Shown here: positions 8,031 to 16,766 of the stretch, piece by piece | Position numbering within the stretch: position 1 is the first letter of the stretch | Layout: every line of letters begins with the position of its first letter | Source of the DNA: Rhodobacteraceae bacterium UBA7436 | GTDB lineage: Bacteria; Pseudomonadota; Alphaproteobacteria; Rhodobacterales; Rhodobacteraceae | DNA length: 29,471 bases | Assembly (NCBI GenBank): GCA_002478745.1 | Contig: DLQI01000080.1 | Span: 1 to 29,471 of the forward strand | Direction of reading: 5' to 3' | Notes under the pieces: generated by a model | What the model was told of the DNA's origin: nothing | The model's database searches: none | The model's input: only the letters and a program-made list of their open reading frames with translations | Position numbers and translations under genes: made by a program

Positions 8031-8846
8031 TCACGAACATCCAATATTTCGCATTTGCGAATTGGCTTCCAATGCAGCATCTGAATTTGGAAAGCGTGCG
8101 GACACTTCTCCAAGAGTCACACAGGCTTCGCTGGTCTGACCTAAACGGCCAAGGGCGCTGCCCAATTTGAACAAAGCAGACGGTGCATTCGTTCCTGTTT
8201 GGTCTGCACTAAACGCCTCGAGATAGGCGCGCGCCGCAGAACGTGTATCACCAAGACCCTCTAGCGCATCGCCACGCATAAGGTCAGCATCCACACTTAG
8301 CGGGCCACCGGGATAGGTCTGATTAAAGGCCGCAAACTGGACTGCAGCGCCTTGAAAGTCACCGGATGCGAGCGCCCCCGACGCCCGCTCAAAGTCTGCA
8401 GATTCTTGGGTCGCCAACTGGCTTCCTGTTTCTGGCTCTACTGGCACTGCAATTGGGGAGGTCACTTGCTCTTCGCCGCCCAAAGTTGATGTTTCGCCTA
8501 TCGCGCCAATGTCTCCACCCTCAAGCTCAACAAGACGGAACTCAAGATCACCGATACGGTTGGTGCCATCGGCAACAACGCGACCAATCCGGAATTCCAA
8601 TTGTTCAGTTTTGCCAGTCAGACGTTGCAATTCACTTTCGATCCCCTCGACACGATCCAACAAAGAACCGCCTGTCGTGCCACCACTGGCCGCGCCAGTT
8701 GTAGATAACTCACGCTTGAGTTTTTGTATCTCTATATTCAAAACCGTCAGTTCCTGACGGACATCGGCCAAGGTTTGGTCGTCTTGAGCTGCGACCGCTA
8801 AAGGCCACAACACACAACAGATCACTACACGAAAGGCATACTTCAT
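8031..8846 (-). CDS. cpoB: Tol-Pal system protein CpoB (YbgF)
   Basis: A 271-residue periplasmic protein. It has a Sec signal peptide, MKYAFRVVICCVLWPLAVAA, cleaved before QDDQ. Residues about 25-110 are a heptad-like coiled coil (VRQELTVLNIEIQKLKREL and ESELQRLTGKTEQLEFRI), followed by an acidic linker and a C-terminal TPR domain (about 150-271) with repeats such as GALASGDFQGAAVQFAAF and GDTRSAARAYLEAF. In E. coli CpoB trimerises through the coiled coil, binds TolA and coordinates Tol with PBP1B during division. It begins 6 bases after pal and is followed by tilS after 21 bases, the standard arrangement. Domain order and location make the call firm. Confidence 0.95.
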   Translation of the reverse strand: MKYAFRVVICCVLWPLAVAAQDDQTLADVRQELTVLNIEIQKLKRELSTTGAASGGTTGGSLLDRVEGIESELQRLTGKTEQLEFRIGRVVADGTNRIGDLEFRLVELEGGDIGAIGETSTLGGEEQVTSPIAVPVEPETGSQLATQESADFERASGALASGDFQGAAVQFAAFNQTYPGGPLSVDADLMRGDALEGLGDTRSAARAYLEAFSADQTGTNAPSALFKLGSALGRLGQTSEACVTLGEVSARFPNSDAALEANSQMRNIGCS

Positions 8847-8852
8847 AAGCTT

Positions 8853-9377
8853 TTACCCTGTCAGGCCGCCAGCCAAAACTGTGACTGCGCGACGGTTTTT
8901 TGCGTAACACGCTTCTTCGCTGCATATCTCGATTGGGCGTTCCTTGCCATAGCTTACGATTTGCATGCGCGAGGATGGAACACCTTTGGAAACCAAATAG
9001 CTGCGCGCAGCATCCGCACGGCGGTTACCTAATGCAATGTTATATTCACGTGTGCCCTGCTCGTCTGCGTGACCTTCGATAATGGCAGTATAATCCGCAT
9101 TGGTCAGCAACCAAGTTGCCTGACCGTCCAAAGTGGCGCGACCCACTGCTGTCAATGATGATTGGTCAACTTCAAACGTCACACGATCGCCGACAGCTTG
9201 CTGGAAGTACGCGGTAGACGCTGGATCAGACGCACTGCCCGCAATCAAACCAGAGTTCCCCGCAGCATTTGGGCCAAACGCACCGTCACCAGCACCTCCA
9301 CCCAATTTGCCTGCGTTTGTACAAGCGGCCATAGTTAGCGCGCCCATCATCAGAATTACTTTGGTTGTCAATTTCAT
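8853..9377 (-). CDS. pal: Peptidoglycan-associated lipoprotein Pal
   Basis: A 174-residue outer-membrane lipoprotein. The signal MKLTTKVILMMGALTMAAC ends in a lipobox with Cys19 as the lipid-attachment site; Met at -3 is slightly unusual. A Gly/Ala-rich linker follows, then an OmpA-like peptidoglycan-binding domain (about 60-170) with IIEGHADEQGTREYNIALG and RRADAARSYL, holding the Asp and Arg that bind diaminopimelate. Two cysteines near 152 and 157 could form a disulphide. GAGG precedes the ATG. The 97 bases between tolB and pal could hold a secondary promoter, but I find no strong boxes. Pal anchors the Tol complex to the cell wall at the septum. Confidence 0.97.
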   Translation of the reverse strand: MKLTTKVILMMGALTMAACTNAGKLGGGAGDGAFGPNAAGNSGLIAGSASDPASTAYFQQAVGDRVTFEVDQSSLTAVGRATLDGQATWLLTNADYTAIIEGHADEQGTREYNIALGNRRADAARSYLVSKGVPSSRMQIVSYGKERPIEICSEEACYAKNRRAVTVLAGGLTG

Positions 9378-9474
9378 CTGCTTCGCCTCGTTTTTAAGTC
9401 TAACTATTATTTAGGTTCTTCTATCATGGTTGTGGCAAGCTGTCATCGCACGCCACATTTCAAATTGTTTCGGA

Positions 9475-10794
9475 TCACTTCTGCAATGGGGACCACGACG
9501 GGTCGGACCCACCCTCAGGGGTACGCACAGGACGCAAGTTACGCCCGGTGATGTCCACTGAATACAATGTTGATCGGCCACCAGCCCCTTGGGTCTCGCG
9601 GTGGAACATGATCACGCGGCCATTTGGCGACCAGGTTGGCCCCTCATCTAAAAAGGACGCAGTCAAAAGACGCTCTTCACTTCCATCAACCCGCATAACG
9701 CCAATGTGGAAGCGCCCTTTGGATTGCTTTGTAAATGCAACCAGATCTCCACGCGGAGACCAAACAGGCGTACCATAACGGCCTTGCCCGAATGAAATGC
9801 GTTTTGCCTCTCCACCGTTTGCGGACATAATGTACAACTGTTGCGCTCCAGAGCGGTCGCTTTCAAACACAATATTGTTGCCATCCGGGCTGTAACTTGG
9901 CGCTGTTTCAATAGATGGTGCCGACGTCAGGCGCGTTGAACGGCCTGAAGCGACGTCCATCGTGTAGATGTCTGTGTTGCTGCCTGTTGCTTGGGAATAC
10001 ACAACCGTTTGGCCGTTTGGTGAAAAACGCGGAGCAAAGCTGATCGAGCCTTCACCGCTTTCCAACAAGCGACGCTGAACGCTGCCTACATCCAGAACAT
10101 AAATGCGTGGGAAACCTGTTTCATATGAAGTGTAAAGGACCCGGTCACCTGTAGGGCTAAAACGCGGGGCCAAGACCAATGATCGACTATCAGTCAGGTA
10201 TTTCACTCCGGCACCATCATAATCCATGACAGCTAAACGCTTTTGGCGCTTATTTTTGGGTCCCGTTTCTGAAACGAAAACAACGCGACTGTCAAAATAG
10301 CCACTTTCACCCGTGATCCGGCTGTAAACTGCATCTGCGACCTTGTGCGCCATACGGCGCCAACCTTCTGTCGTTCCTTGGAACTGCAGGCCATTGCCCA
10401 ATTCGGCACCCGAAAAGATATCGTAAAGGCGGAACTTAACCGTCAGATTATTGCCAGAGACATTCACTGCACCAGTGACCAAAGCCTGCGCATTGATCGC
10501 TTTCCAATCAGGATACTGAATGGCTGACCCAAAGTCGGTTACACTACTGATATAGGCCGTGGCCGGAATTTCACGAAACAATCCGGTGTTTTGCAAGTCA
10601 GCGGCCACGACACGGGTCAACTGTACCCCCATCTCGGCGCTGCTGCCGTTTTCGGCCACAAAATTCGGGGTCGCAAACGGCAACGGTTCAATAACACCTT
10701 CGGTGATTTCGATGCGCAACGGGCCTTGTTGTGCCAACGAGAATGTCGCCGTCATCATCAAAGCCATCAGGGTTGTAAAAATTCGAACCATCAT
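9475..10794 (-). CDS. tolB: Tol-Pal system beta-propeller protein TolB
   Basis: A 439-residue periplasmic protein. It has a signal peptide of about 21 residues (MMVRIFTTLMALMMTATFSLA), an N-terminal alpha/beta domain, and a C-terminal six-bladed propeller whose blades show the repeated pattern PxxSPxGxxVxF: LAPRFSPTGDRVLYTS, FAPRFSPNGQTVVYSQ, TAPSYSPDGNNIVFES, GTPVWSPRGDLVAFTK, EGPTWSPNGRVIMFHR and a final SDPSWSP. TolB binds Pal and is released by the TolQRA motor. The start ATG overlaps the tolA stop as ATGA, implying translational coupling. The N-terminal Met-Met leaves a one-codon uncertainty in the start. Confidence 0.97.
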   Translation of the reverse strand: MMVRIFTTLMALMMTATFSLAQQGPLRIEITEGVIEPLPFATPNFVAENGSSAEMGVQLTRVVAADLQNTGLFREIPATAYISSVTDFGSAIQYPDWKAINAQALVTGAVNVSGNNLTVKFRLYDIFSGAELGNGLQFQGTTEGWRRMAHKVADAVYSRITGESGYFDSRVVFVSETGPKNKRQKRLAVMDYDGAGVKYLTDSRSLVLAPRFSPTGDRVLYTSYETGFPRIYVLDVGSVQRRLLESGEGSISFAPRFSPNGQTVVYSQATGSNTDIYTMDVASGRSTRLTSAPSIETAPSYSPDGNNIVFESDRSGAQQLYIMSANGGEAKRISFGQGRYGTPVWSPRGDLVAFTKQSKGRFHIGVMRVDGSEERLLTASFLDEGPTWSPNGRVIMFHRETQGAGGRSTLYSVDITGRNLRPVRTPEGGSDPSWSPLQK

Positions 10795-11903
10795 TTGATG
10801 CGCATCCTTTCGGGATTGAATGTCATTTCAATGTCTTTCCATTGATCGTATTTGTCGCTGGGTAATTGGAAACCACGGACTCCGCAGCGGATAATCGCTC
10901 GTCTGGCCGCTTCAAACGCTTGTTTTACCGACGCGCTGGTTCCGCCTTCGCTGCCCACTTGGCGGATCGAAGACACAACTGGTTTGCCGTCTTGCGTCAG
11001 GGACACCGCCACAACAACTGTAGTTTCGAGGGCCAAGCTAGATAGCGAACCGACGTTCCAGCAGTCCTGCACGGCGACGCGCAATGCGTCCTTTTCGCCC
11101 GCTGATAAGGGTGGGCCACTTGGCGCACTCGGCGTTTCCGTAACTTGCCCCAAAGTTTCAGCCAATGCGTCGTCTACTGCGGAGGATCCCGATTGTTCTA
11201 GGGCCAATGGCTCAGCAGCAGGCTCTGAAGCTTCAGCCGCCTGTACCGCACGACGTGTAGGACGACGCGGCGGTGGGCGAAGTGATTTTTCTGGTGCCGC
11301 TGCAGGTTTCTCTGCCTCGGTCACGATCTCTGTTGCTGCTTCTTCGGGTGCAGTCTCCTCTTGCGGCTCAGCAACCGTTTCGCCAGTTTCAGCCTGTTGG
11401 ACCGCGTCCTGCTCAACAGGATCAGGCCGAGCTTCTGGGTCAGGTGCAATTACCGCTTCAGGTGCAACGCGAACGGACGTTTGCGGAACTGGTGTTTCAC
11501 TTGTTTCAGGAGCATCCACAGTCACTTCTGGTTCTGGCGTTGGTAACACGGGCGCTGCATCAGACACTTCGGCATCCGGCAACGGGGTTAATTCACTGAC
11601 ATCGGGCGTATCATCAGCAGAGGGCGCAGGCGCAGACTCCGGTGTCTCTTGTTCTGGTGTCGTCTCAGGTGCCGGAACGTCCACAGCCTCGCTATCCGCA
11701 ACGGGCTGTGCAGGTTGGGCCACTTCACTTTGAGAGGTTGGTGAATCTTGGGCTGCCATCAATGCTGCAAAGGCTTCACCAGAGATGACAGAGACCTCCG
11801 TTGCTTCAATAGGTAGCTGTTCGGTGCGGAAAATCCCACCGAACAGCATCCAACCTATTAAAGTCGCGTGCCCTGCCGCCGATATGACGTGCCCTGTGTT
11901 CAC
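10791..11903 (-). CDS. tolA: Tol-Pal system protein TolA (acidic Pro/Glu-rich type)
   Basis: A 370-residue inner-membrane protein spanning the periplasm. It has one transmembrane helix near residues 8-25 (ISAAGHATLIGWMLFGGIF), a long low-complexity region (about 55-262) dominated by Pro, Glu, Ala, Thr and Val, with a basic patch RPPPRRPTRR near 209-218, and a compact C-terminal TolA/TonB-like domain (about 263-370) with two cysteines (near 281 and 343). In E. coli the middle domain is an Ala/Lys-rich helix; here it is acidic and proline-rich, more like TonB, which I believe is common in this family. Position between tolR and tolB fixes the identity despite the low overall similarity expected. 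Confidence 0.93.
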   Translation of the reverse strand: MNTGHVISAAGHATLIGWMLFGGIFRTEQLPIEATEVSVISGEAFAALMAAQDSPTSQSEVAQPAQPVADSEAVDVPAPETTPEQETPESAPAPSADDTPDVSELTPLPDAEVSDAAPVLPTPEPEVTVDAPETSETPVPQTSVRVAPEAVIAPDPEARPDPVEQDAVQQAETGETVAEPQEETAPEEAATEIVTEAEKPAAAPEKSLRPPPRRPTRRAVQAAEASEPAAEPLALEQSGSSAVDDALAETLGQVTETPSAPSGPPLSAGEKDALRVAVQDCWNVGSLSSLALETTVVVAVSLTQDGKPVVSSIRQVGSEGGTSASVKQAFEAARRAIIRCGVRGFQLPSDKYDQWKDIEMTFNPERMRIK

Positions 11904-11921
11904 AGCTTGCGCCCCACGACC

Positions 11922-12392
11922 TTACTGATCCGACTCGTCAAGCGCGGGGCCACCGATATCTGTCACCAGACCGATGTTGGAAAAGCCACCAGCGTTCAAC
12001 GCACCCATTACTTGCATGACTTGCAAGTAAGGTACCGCACCATCAGCACGAAGAAATACACGGTCGCTCTCGCGTTCCGCCGCAATGCCACGCAAGCGTG
12101 TGATCAACTGATCGCGCGGTGTTTCCGTGGTTTGAATTTGGATGGCACCCTCGGCCGTGATCGTCACTGTCAGTGGCTCTTCCTGATCCACTGGCAATGC
12201 GCCCGCAGCCGTCTTGGGCAGTTCAACGGGCACACCAACTGTTAGCAATGGAGCTGCGACCATAAAAATAATCAGCAAAACCAACATAACATCAACAAAC
12301 GGCGTTACGTTGATTTCCGCCATTGGCCGTGCGCCGCCGCGACGACGACGACGACCGCCCCCATCGTCTTTTTGTACTGTGCCCGCACCCAT
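11922..12392 (-). CDS. tolR: Tol-Pal system protein TolR
   Basis: A 156-residue inner-membrane ExbD/TolR-family protein. A basic N-terminus with five arginines (14-18) precedes MAEINVTPFVDVMLVLLIIF; the single membrane helix (about 32-52) contains Asp34, equivalent to the essential Asp23 of E. coli TolR in the proton path. The periplasmic part ends in the family's GxxxVxLVTD-like strand (GFSNIGLVTD). It starts 3 bases after the tolQ stop and is followed by tolA after 18 bases. With TolQ it forms the proton-driven motor acting on TolA. Confidence 0.97.
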   Translation of the reverse strand: MGAGTVQKDDGGGRRRRRGGARPMAEINVTPFVDVMLVLLIIFMVAAPLLTVGVPVELPKTAAGALPVDQEEPLTVTITAEGAIQIQTTETPRDQLITRLRGIAAERESDRVFLRADGAVPYLQVMQVMGALNAGGFSNIGLVTDIGGPALDESDQ

Positions 12393-12395
12393 GGC

Positions 12396-13091
12396 TTAAC
12401 TGTCCAACTGACGGCTAAGGATGGTTGCGAATTCATCAGAAAATGCTTCGTAGCCAGAGATGATGCGATCACTGTCCGCGCTTAGCTTGTTGTAAAATAC
12501 AACGGCAGGGATCGCGGCCAACAGGCCCAAACCTGTGGCCAACAAAGCCTCCGCGATACCCGGTGCCACTACGGCAAGGTTGGTATTTTGCTGTTCTGCA
12601 ATTTCGATAAAGGCGTTCATGATCCCAATCACGGTCCCAAACAAACCAATGAACGGAGCAGTCGACCCCACTGTGGCCAAAACTGTCAGACCCTTTTGCA
12701 GGCTTTCGGCTTCCTTATTAATCGCCACATCCATGCTGCGGTCGATGCGTGCGCTTGCACCCGCAATCAAACCACCATCGTCGCGGTGCGAGCGGCGCCA
12801 TTCGGTCATGCCAGCGGCAAATACCTTTTCGGAATGTCCATTGGGGGCTGGCCCAATTTGATCAAACAACGTGTCCAGCGGTTCGCCCGACCAGAATTTT
12901 TGATCAAATGCCAGCGCTTCAGTCCGCGCATTGCGATAGCTGATCATTTTTTGAACAATAATCGACCATGCCCAAAAAGAGGCAACAATCAGCATGATCA
13001 TAACTATTTTTACAGTGAGTGTCGCGCGTGCGAATAATGCCCACATAGAGAAATCAATCTCATGCGCTAGGGCTAGCGTTTCTGCTTCCAT
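12396..13091 (-). CDS. tolQ: Tol-Pal system protein TolQ
   Basis: A 231-residue MotA/TolQ/ExbB proton-channel subunit with three membrane helices, at about 25-47 (LTVKIVMIMLIVASFWAWSI), 135-160 (GSTAPFIGLFGTVIGIMNAF) and 178-200 (EALLATGLGLLAAIPAVVFY). The second and third segments contain the family signatures around Thr and Gly residues that line the pore. Its distance from ybgC (99 bases) is the largest gap in the tol part of the block, so an internal promoter there is possible; no clear boxes are visible. Confidence 0.97.
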   Translation of the reverse strand: MEAETLALAHEIDFSMWALFARATLTVKIVMIMLIVASFWAWSIIVQKMISYRNARTEALAFDQKFWSGEPLDTLFDQIGPAPNGHSEKVFAAGMTEWRRSHRDDGGLIAGASARIDRSMDVAINKEAESLQKGLTVLATVGSTAPFIGLFGTVIGIMNAFIEIAEQQNTNLAVVAPGIAEALLATGLGLLAAIPAVVFYNKLSADSDRIISGYEAFSDEFATILSRQLDS

Positions 13092-13190
13092 GTGCCTGCT
13101 CTTTTGTTGCGGTCAGTTTTTTGACCATCATTGAGCATGTTTGTAGCGCATTAACAGGGGGAAAGCCATCACTATGGCGTCAGGAGCCGT

Positions 13191-13583
13191 TTAGGACTGC
13201 TTTAATGCGCGGATTTCCGCGGGAAGACGGGTTGGTTTCCCCTCAACTGTCATGCAAGCAGCAGTCACTTTCGCACGGAAAATTGGTTTACCATCCAATT
13301 CAACAGTTTGGTCAAACACCCAACGGACAGCGCCGGACGCATAGTGCGTGGTGACGACTTTAACGCGATCACCCAATCTCGCAGAGCCAAGGTAATCCGC
13401 TTCAACCCGCGTAACCGCAAATACGATCCCCGCATCGCGCATTGTGCGCTGATCAATGCCCAACTCTTCAACGATCTCAGAACGCGCACGTTCAATATAA
13501 CGCAAATAGTTGGCATAATAGACGATGCCTGCCATATCGGTGTCTTCATAATAGACAGTGACAGGGAAACTGTGGGGGATCAT
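13191..13583 (-). CDS. ybgC: Acyl-CoA thioesterase YbgC of the Tol-Pal cluster
   Basis: A 130-residue hot-dog-fold thioesterase. The signature YYEDTDMAGIVYYANYLRYI (11-30) contains the catalytic Asp16 of the 4-hydroxybenzoyl-CoA thioesterase-like family. YbgC proteins hydrolyse short or medium acyl-CoA and associate with phospholipid synthesis enzymes; they sit at the head of tol-pal operons in many proteobacteria, as here. The ATG overlaps the stop of the upstream unrecognised gene (ATGA), so the two are probably translated together. Confidence 0.95.
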   Translation of the reverse strand: MIPHSFPVTVYYEDTDMAGIVYYANYLRYIERARSEIVEELGIDQRTMRDAGIVFAVTRVEADYLGSARLGDRVKVVTTHYASGAVRWVFDQTVELDGKPIFRAKVTAACMTVEGKPTRLPAEIRALKQS

Positions 13584-14203
13584 TGCATTAAACCAATACG
13601 CGCAGACATTCGCAGTGCATGTGTTGGGTCGTGGGACGATACAGGCAAGATGGGATCATAGGCTGCGGCGATCACTTGGCCAATTTCTGGGCGCAGAACA
13701 GTTGTTTCACCGACCAATGCCAGCGGCGACTGGGTTTTAAACGCCGTGTCAGACCACAACAGTATCGATTGCGTCGCTTGGCTTAGCGCCAATGTATCGG
13801 CGGGCAGTGCGGACAGGCTGTTATCCATGCGCAAGAAAACAAAGCAGGCCTTAATCGCGCCTGCATCATCGAAGCGAAACGCGCGGTACTGGTTTGCATC
13901 TACCTCTTTCAGTCGGGCCACCAATGGCTCAAGGTCAGGGACCATATCGCCAAGACGCGGAACCTCTAGCAATTCATCCCAATCGCGGAAGAAGAACCAC
14001 ATAAAGTTGCTGCCGAGTTCCGCATCGCCATCTGTCATTTCGTGACTTGCTAATCGACACACTGCATCAATGGCACCTTTGATGACGCCCAGGGTTTCAT
14101 CTTCGACGCCAAACACCACCGGTGCAATCCCACGCCCCCAACGGGCAAATGCAAATGATCCATCCGCGCGGGTAAACAGCTGCTCTACGTCCGTAACATC
14201 CAT
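13580..14203 (-). CDS. Conserved-looking protein of unknown function between ruvB and ybgC
   Basis: A 207-residue soluble protein that I do not recognise. It has no signal peptide or membrane helix. Visible features are a Phe/Trp-rich stretch NFMWFFFRDWDELLEVP near the middle, an acidic N-terminal half and a hydrophobic beta-rich pattern around GIAPVVFGVEDETLGVIKGA and AIKACFVFLRMDNSLSALP. AAGGA precedes the ATG. Its stop is overlapped by the ybgC start, and it starts 33 bases after ruvB, so it belongs to the ruv-tol transcript. Such tight coupling suggests a role tied to YbgC or the envelope, but that is inference from position alone. Confidence 0.85.
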   Translation of the reverse strand: MDVTDVEQLFTRADGSFAFARWGRGIAPVVFGVEDETLGVIKGAIDAVCRLASHEMTDGDAELGSNFMWFFFRDWDELLEVPRLGDMVPDLEPLVARLKEVDANQYRAFRFDDAGAIKACFVFLRMDNSLSALPADTLALSQATQSILLWSDTAFKTQSPLALVGETTVLRPEIGQVIAAAYDPILPVSSHDPTHALRMSARIGLMQ

Positions 14204-14236
14204 TTTCTGTGTCCTTCGTCTTAAATCGTTAGGCTT

Positions 14237-15256
14237 TTAGCCGAATAGGTCCGACGCCTTGGCCGGTGGTGCCATACCCAAATGGGTCCAAGCCTTCTGT
14301 GCCAACATCCGACCGCGCGGCGTGCGCTGGATTAGACCTTGTTGAAGCAAGTACGGTTCGATCACTTCTTCCAAGGCATCACGACTTTCGCTGAGTGCTG
14401 CACTTAGCGTTTCAATTCCAACAGGACCACCCTGATAGTTTTCAGCGATCAAGCGCAAATAGCGGCGGTCAGCACTATCTAAACCCAAGCGATCAACACC
14501 CAGACGGGTCAAAGCGCTATCAGCCAGTTCCTGCGTGACACGGCCATCACCTTCAACAACTGCGAAATCCACAACGCGGCGCAACAAACGCCCAGCGATA
14601 CGTGGGGTTCCACGCGCACGCCGTGCAATCTCTCGTGCGCCACCTTCATCGGCGGGGGCACCTAATTTACGAGCGTTGCGCTCAACGATGATAAACAGTT
14701 CATCCTCGGTGTAAAATTCTAGACGGGTCGGAATACCAAAACGGTCGCGCAGCGGCGTGGTCAGCAGACCCATGCGGGTTGTCGCGCCAACAAGCGTGAA
14801 AGGCTGCAATTCAATCCGAACAGTACGGGCCGCTGGCCCCTCGCCAATTACCAAATCCAGTTCGAAATCTTCAAGTGCAGGATATAGCACTTCTTCTACC
14901 GCAGGATTGAGACGGTGAATTTCGTCAATAAACAGAACATCCCGCGCCTCAAGATTGGTCAGGATTGCCGCCAAATCGCCTGCCTTGGCTAAGACGGGGC
15001 CAGATGTCATGCGAAAGTTTACACCCAATTCACGTGCCATGATCTGAGCCAATGTCGTTTTCCCCAAACCAGGTGGTCCGTGGAATAAGGTGTGATCCAT
15101 CGCCTCGCCGCGCTGCTTGGCAGATTGGATAAAGACACGCAGGTTGGCGCGCGCTTCAGCTTGCCCCACGAACTCATCCAAACCTTGAGGGCGCAAAGCG
15201 CGGTCAAAATCTTCGGGCATGGGCGCGGGGCGCAAAGTTGGGTCTGGCTCACTCAT
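14237..15256 (-). CDS. ruvB: Holliday junction DNA helicase RuvB
   Basis: A 339-residue AAA+ motor that drives branch migration of Holliday junctions with RuvA. Walker A is GPPGLGKT (60-67), Walker B is VLFIDEIH with DEIH at 111-114, sensor 1 lies in GATTRMGLLTTPLRDRFGI with the arginine finger, and the C-terminal winged-helix domain ends in QRTPRGRMLAQKAW. The length is typical. It follows ruvA after 60 bases, and no obvious terminator lies between. Confidence 0.98.
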   Translation of the reverse strand: MSEPDPTLRPAPMPEDFDRALRPQGLDEFVGQAEARANLRVFIQSAKQRGEAMDHTLFHGPPGLGKTTLAQIMARELGVNFRMTSGPVLAKAGDLAAILTNLEARDVLFIDEIHRLNPAVEEVLYPALEDFELDLVIGEGPAARTVRIELQPFTLVGATTRMGLLTTPLRDRFGIPTRLEFYTEDELFIIVERNARKLGAPADEGGAREIARRARGTPRIAGRLLRRVVDFAVVEGDGRVTQELADSALTRLGVDRLGLDSADRRYLRLIAENYQGGPVGIETLSAALSESRDALEEVIEPYLLQQGLIQRTPRGRMLAQKAWTHLGMAPPAKASDLFG

Positions 15257-15316
15257 AAATCATCTATGGCGCAAGGTGCGGCGTTCTTCCAGTGGAAGGT
15301 TCAGCCACAACCGCCC

Positions 15317-15970
15317 TTAACCTTTCGGAGCCAACAATTTCAACGCAGCACGAATAAGTGCAGGCGTTTCAGCATCAGGGTTTTCGCCTGCCGCTTGGGC
15401 CACTGCCCCCGCAGCATCACTCGGCGCATAACCAAGATTGCCAAGCGCAGACAAAGCTTCGGCCTGTGCCGACTGGTTTTGAACAACTGGGCTTGACATA
15501 GGGCCTTCAATCACTTCGCCGTCATCATCGCCCATTGTTTGGGCCATCGTGCCACCCATGGCCATGATTGAAGGGGCCTTATCTTTCAGATCCAAAACCA
15601 CACGTTGCGCAATCTTAGGCCCAATACCTTTGGCCGCTTTAATTGAATTCCAGTCTCCCAGCGCAATAGCGCGACTAACACCATCAGTGCCCAAGGTGCC
15701 AAGGATTGCGAGGGATGCTTTGGCACCAACACCTTGAACGGACGTGAGTAAACGATGCCATTCCTTTTCAGCCAAGGTTGGAAAGCCAAACAGCTGCATC
15801 AGATCCTCGCGCACAACCAAATCGGTGAACAAGGCGCAAACTTCGCCTACCCCGGGCAAAGTCGCCATCGTCCGTTCCGAACAATACACGATATAACCAA
15901 CGCCGCGCACATCGATCAGAACATGGTCTGTTGTGCGGTAATCGATACGTCCTGTGAGTTTCCCAATCAT
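15317..15970 (-). CDS. ruvA: Holliday junction DNA helicase subunit RuvA
   Basis: A 217-residue junction-binding protein. It has an N-terminal OB fold starting MIGKLTGRIDY, a helix-hairpin-helix region with LLTSVQGVGAKASLAIL and AKGIGPKIAQRVVLDLKDK, a flexible linker, and a C-terminal domain III (ALGNLGYAPSDAAGAV) that contacts RuvB. ATG 15970 is preferred over an open extension of 20 codons because MIGKLTGR is the universal RuvA start and overlaps the ruvC stop as ATGA. The linker (about 135-160) is acidic and longer than in E. coli. Confidence 0.97.
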   Translation of the reverse strand: MIGKLTGRIDYRTTDHVLIDVRGVGYIVYCSERTMATLPGVGEVCALFTDLVVREDLMQLFGFPTLAEKEWHRLLTSVQGVGAKASLAILGTLGTDGVSRAIALGDWNSIKAAKGIGPKIAQRVVLDLKDKAPSIMAMGGTMAQTMGDDDGEVIEGPMSSPVVQNQSAQAEALSALGNLGYAPSDAAGAVAQAAGENPDAETPALIRAALKLLAPKG

Positions 15971-16473
15971 ACCAATGCCTTTTGTAATGCTTCTGCCAAC
16001 CCGCTGGCCCCGCCATGATGGGCGTGACAAATGGCGATCGCCAATGCGTCCGTTGCATCAGGTCCCGCCAGTTCAACACCGGGCAGTTGCAACTTAATCA
16101 TATGCGCAACTTGGCCCTTGTCAGCATGACCAACGCCAACAACGGTCTTCTTTACTTTGTTCGGGGCATATTCACCGACAGTCAAACCGCCCTGCGCCGG
16201 CACCAACATGGCAATGCCCCGTGCCTGGCCCAGCTTCAGCGTTCCCGCGCCATCCTTGTTTACAAAGGTTTGCTCAACCGCAGCCGTGTGCGGGGCATAG
16301 CGCACCATCACCTCAGTGAGGCCGCGATGCAGTGACAAAAGGCGAACTGCCAAATCAGCCCCTTCAGAGTGAATAACGCCGTTCGCAACATGGCGAATAC
16401 GCGGACCATCAACATCGATAACCCCCCACCCCATATTCCTAAGCCCCGGATCAATTCCTAAAACGCGCGCCAT
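15967..16473 (-). CDS. ruvC: Crossover junction endodeoxyribonuclease RuvC
   Basis: A 168-residue Holliday junction resolvase. The four metal-binding acids are present: Asp8 (LGIDPGLRNMGWG), Glu67 (AAVEQTF), Asp139 and Asp142 (GPDATDALAIAICH). AGGTG lies about 6 bases before ATG 16473. As the first gene of the minus-strand block, its promoter should lie in the 293-base region shared with the DUF1127 gene. Confidence 0.98.
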   Translation of the reverse strand: MARVLGIDPGLRNMGWGVIDVDGPRIRHVANGVIHSEGADLAVRLLSLHRGLTEVMVRYAPHTAAVEQTFVNKDGAGTLKLGQARGIAMLVPAQGGLTVGEYAPNKVKKTVVGVGHADKGQVAHMIKLQLPGVELAGPDATDALAIAICHAHHGGASGLAEALQKALV

Positions 16474-16766
16474 TGCGTCACCTGCCCTGCATTATTGTTG
16501 CTTTTCGCACAGATAGCACGAAACAAGAACATTCGCCAAGAGGCAACATTGCGTGATACAAAACTCTATGCCTAAACATCACAAAAACGACACGCGCGAA
16601 GTCGTAAATAACTCCTTATTTTCATGGGCTATACGATTGCATTTACCTATGCGCAAAACGCATATCGAACATGCATTCTTAGTTATTGTTGGATTCAATC
16701 TTTGGTTCTAAACGCCTCAATACAAGACCGGACAATCCCGGCCAACATTCATAAAGGACTGCGACG
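16474..16766. other. Divergent intergenic region between ruvC and the DUF1127 gene
   Basis: This AT-richer stretch holds no gene I can support. It must carry promoters for ruvC (minus) and the DUF1127 gene (plus); I could not pick convincing -35/-10 pairs. A perfect inverted repeat TATGCG-CAAAA-CGCATA lies at 16648-16664, and AAGGA at 16754-16758 is the ribosome binding site of the DUF1127 gene. Confidence 0.6.
16648..16664. repeat. Inverted repeat TATGCG-N5-CGCATA
   Basis: A perfect 6-bp dyad with a CAAAA spacer, 102 bases before the DUF1127 start codon. It could be an operator for either divergent gene or a hairpin in a long leader. Confidence 0.4.

Noticed and set aside
10852..11733. A 293-codon plus-strand open frame opposite tolA, rich in Ser, Ala, Gly and Thr
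   Set aside because: It mirrors the Pro/Glu/Ala codon bias of tolA on the other strand and has no domain pattern.
15971..16030. The 20-codon N-terminal extension of ruvA
   Set aside because: RuvA proteins begin with MIGKLTG, and this region codes for the end of ruvC.
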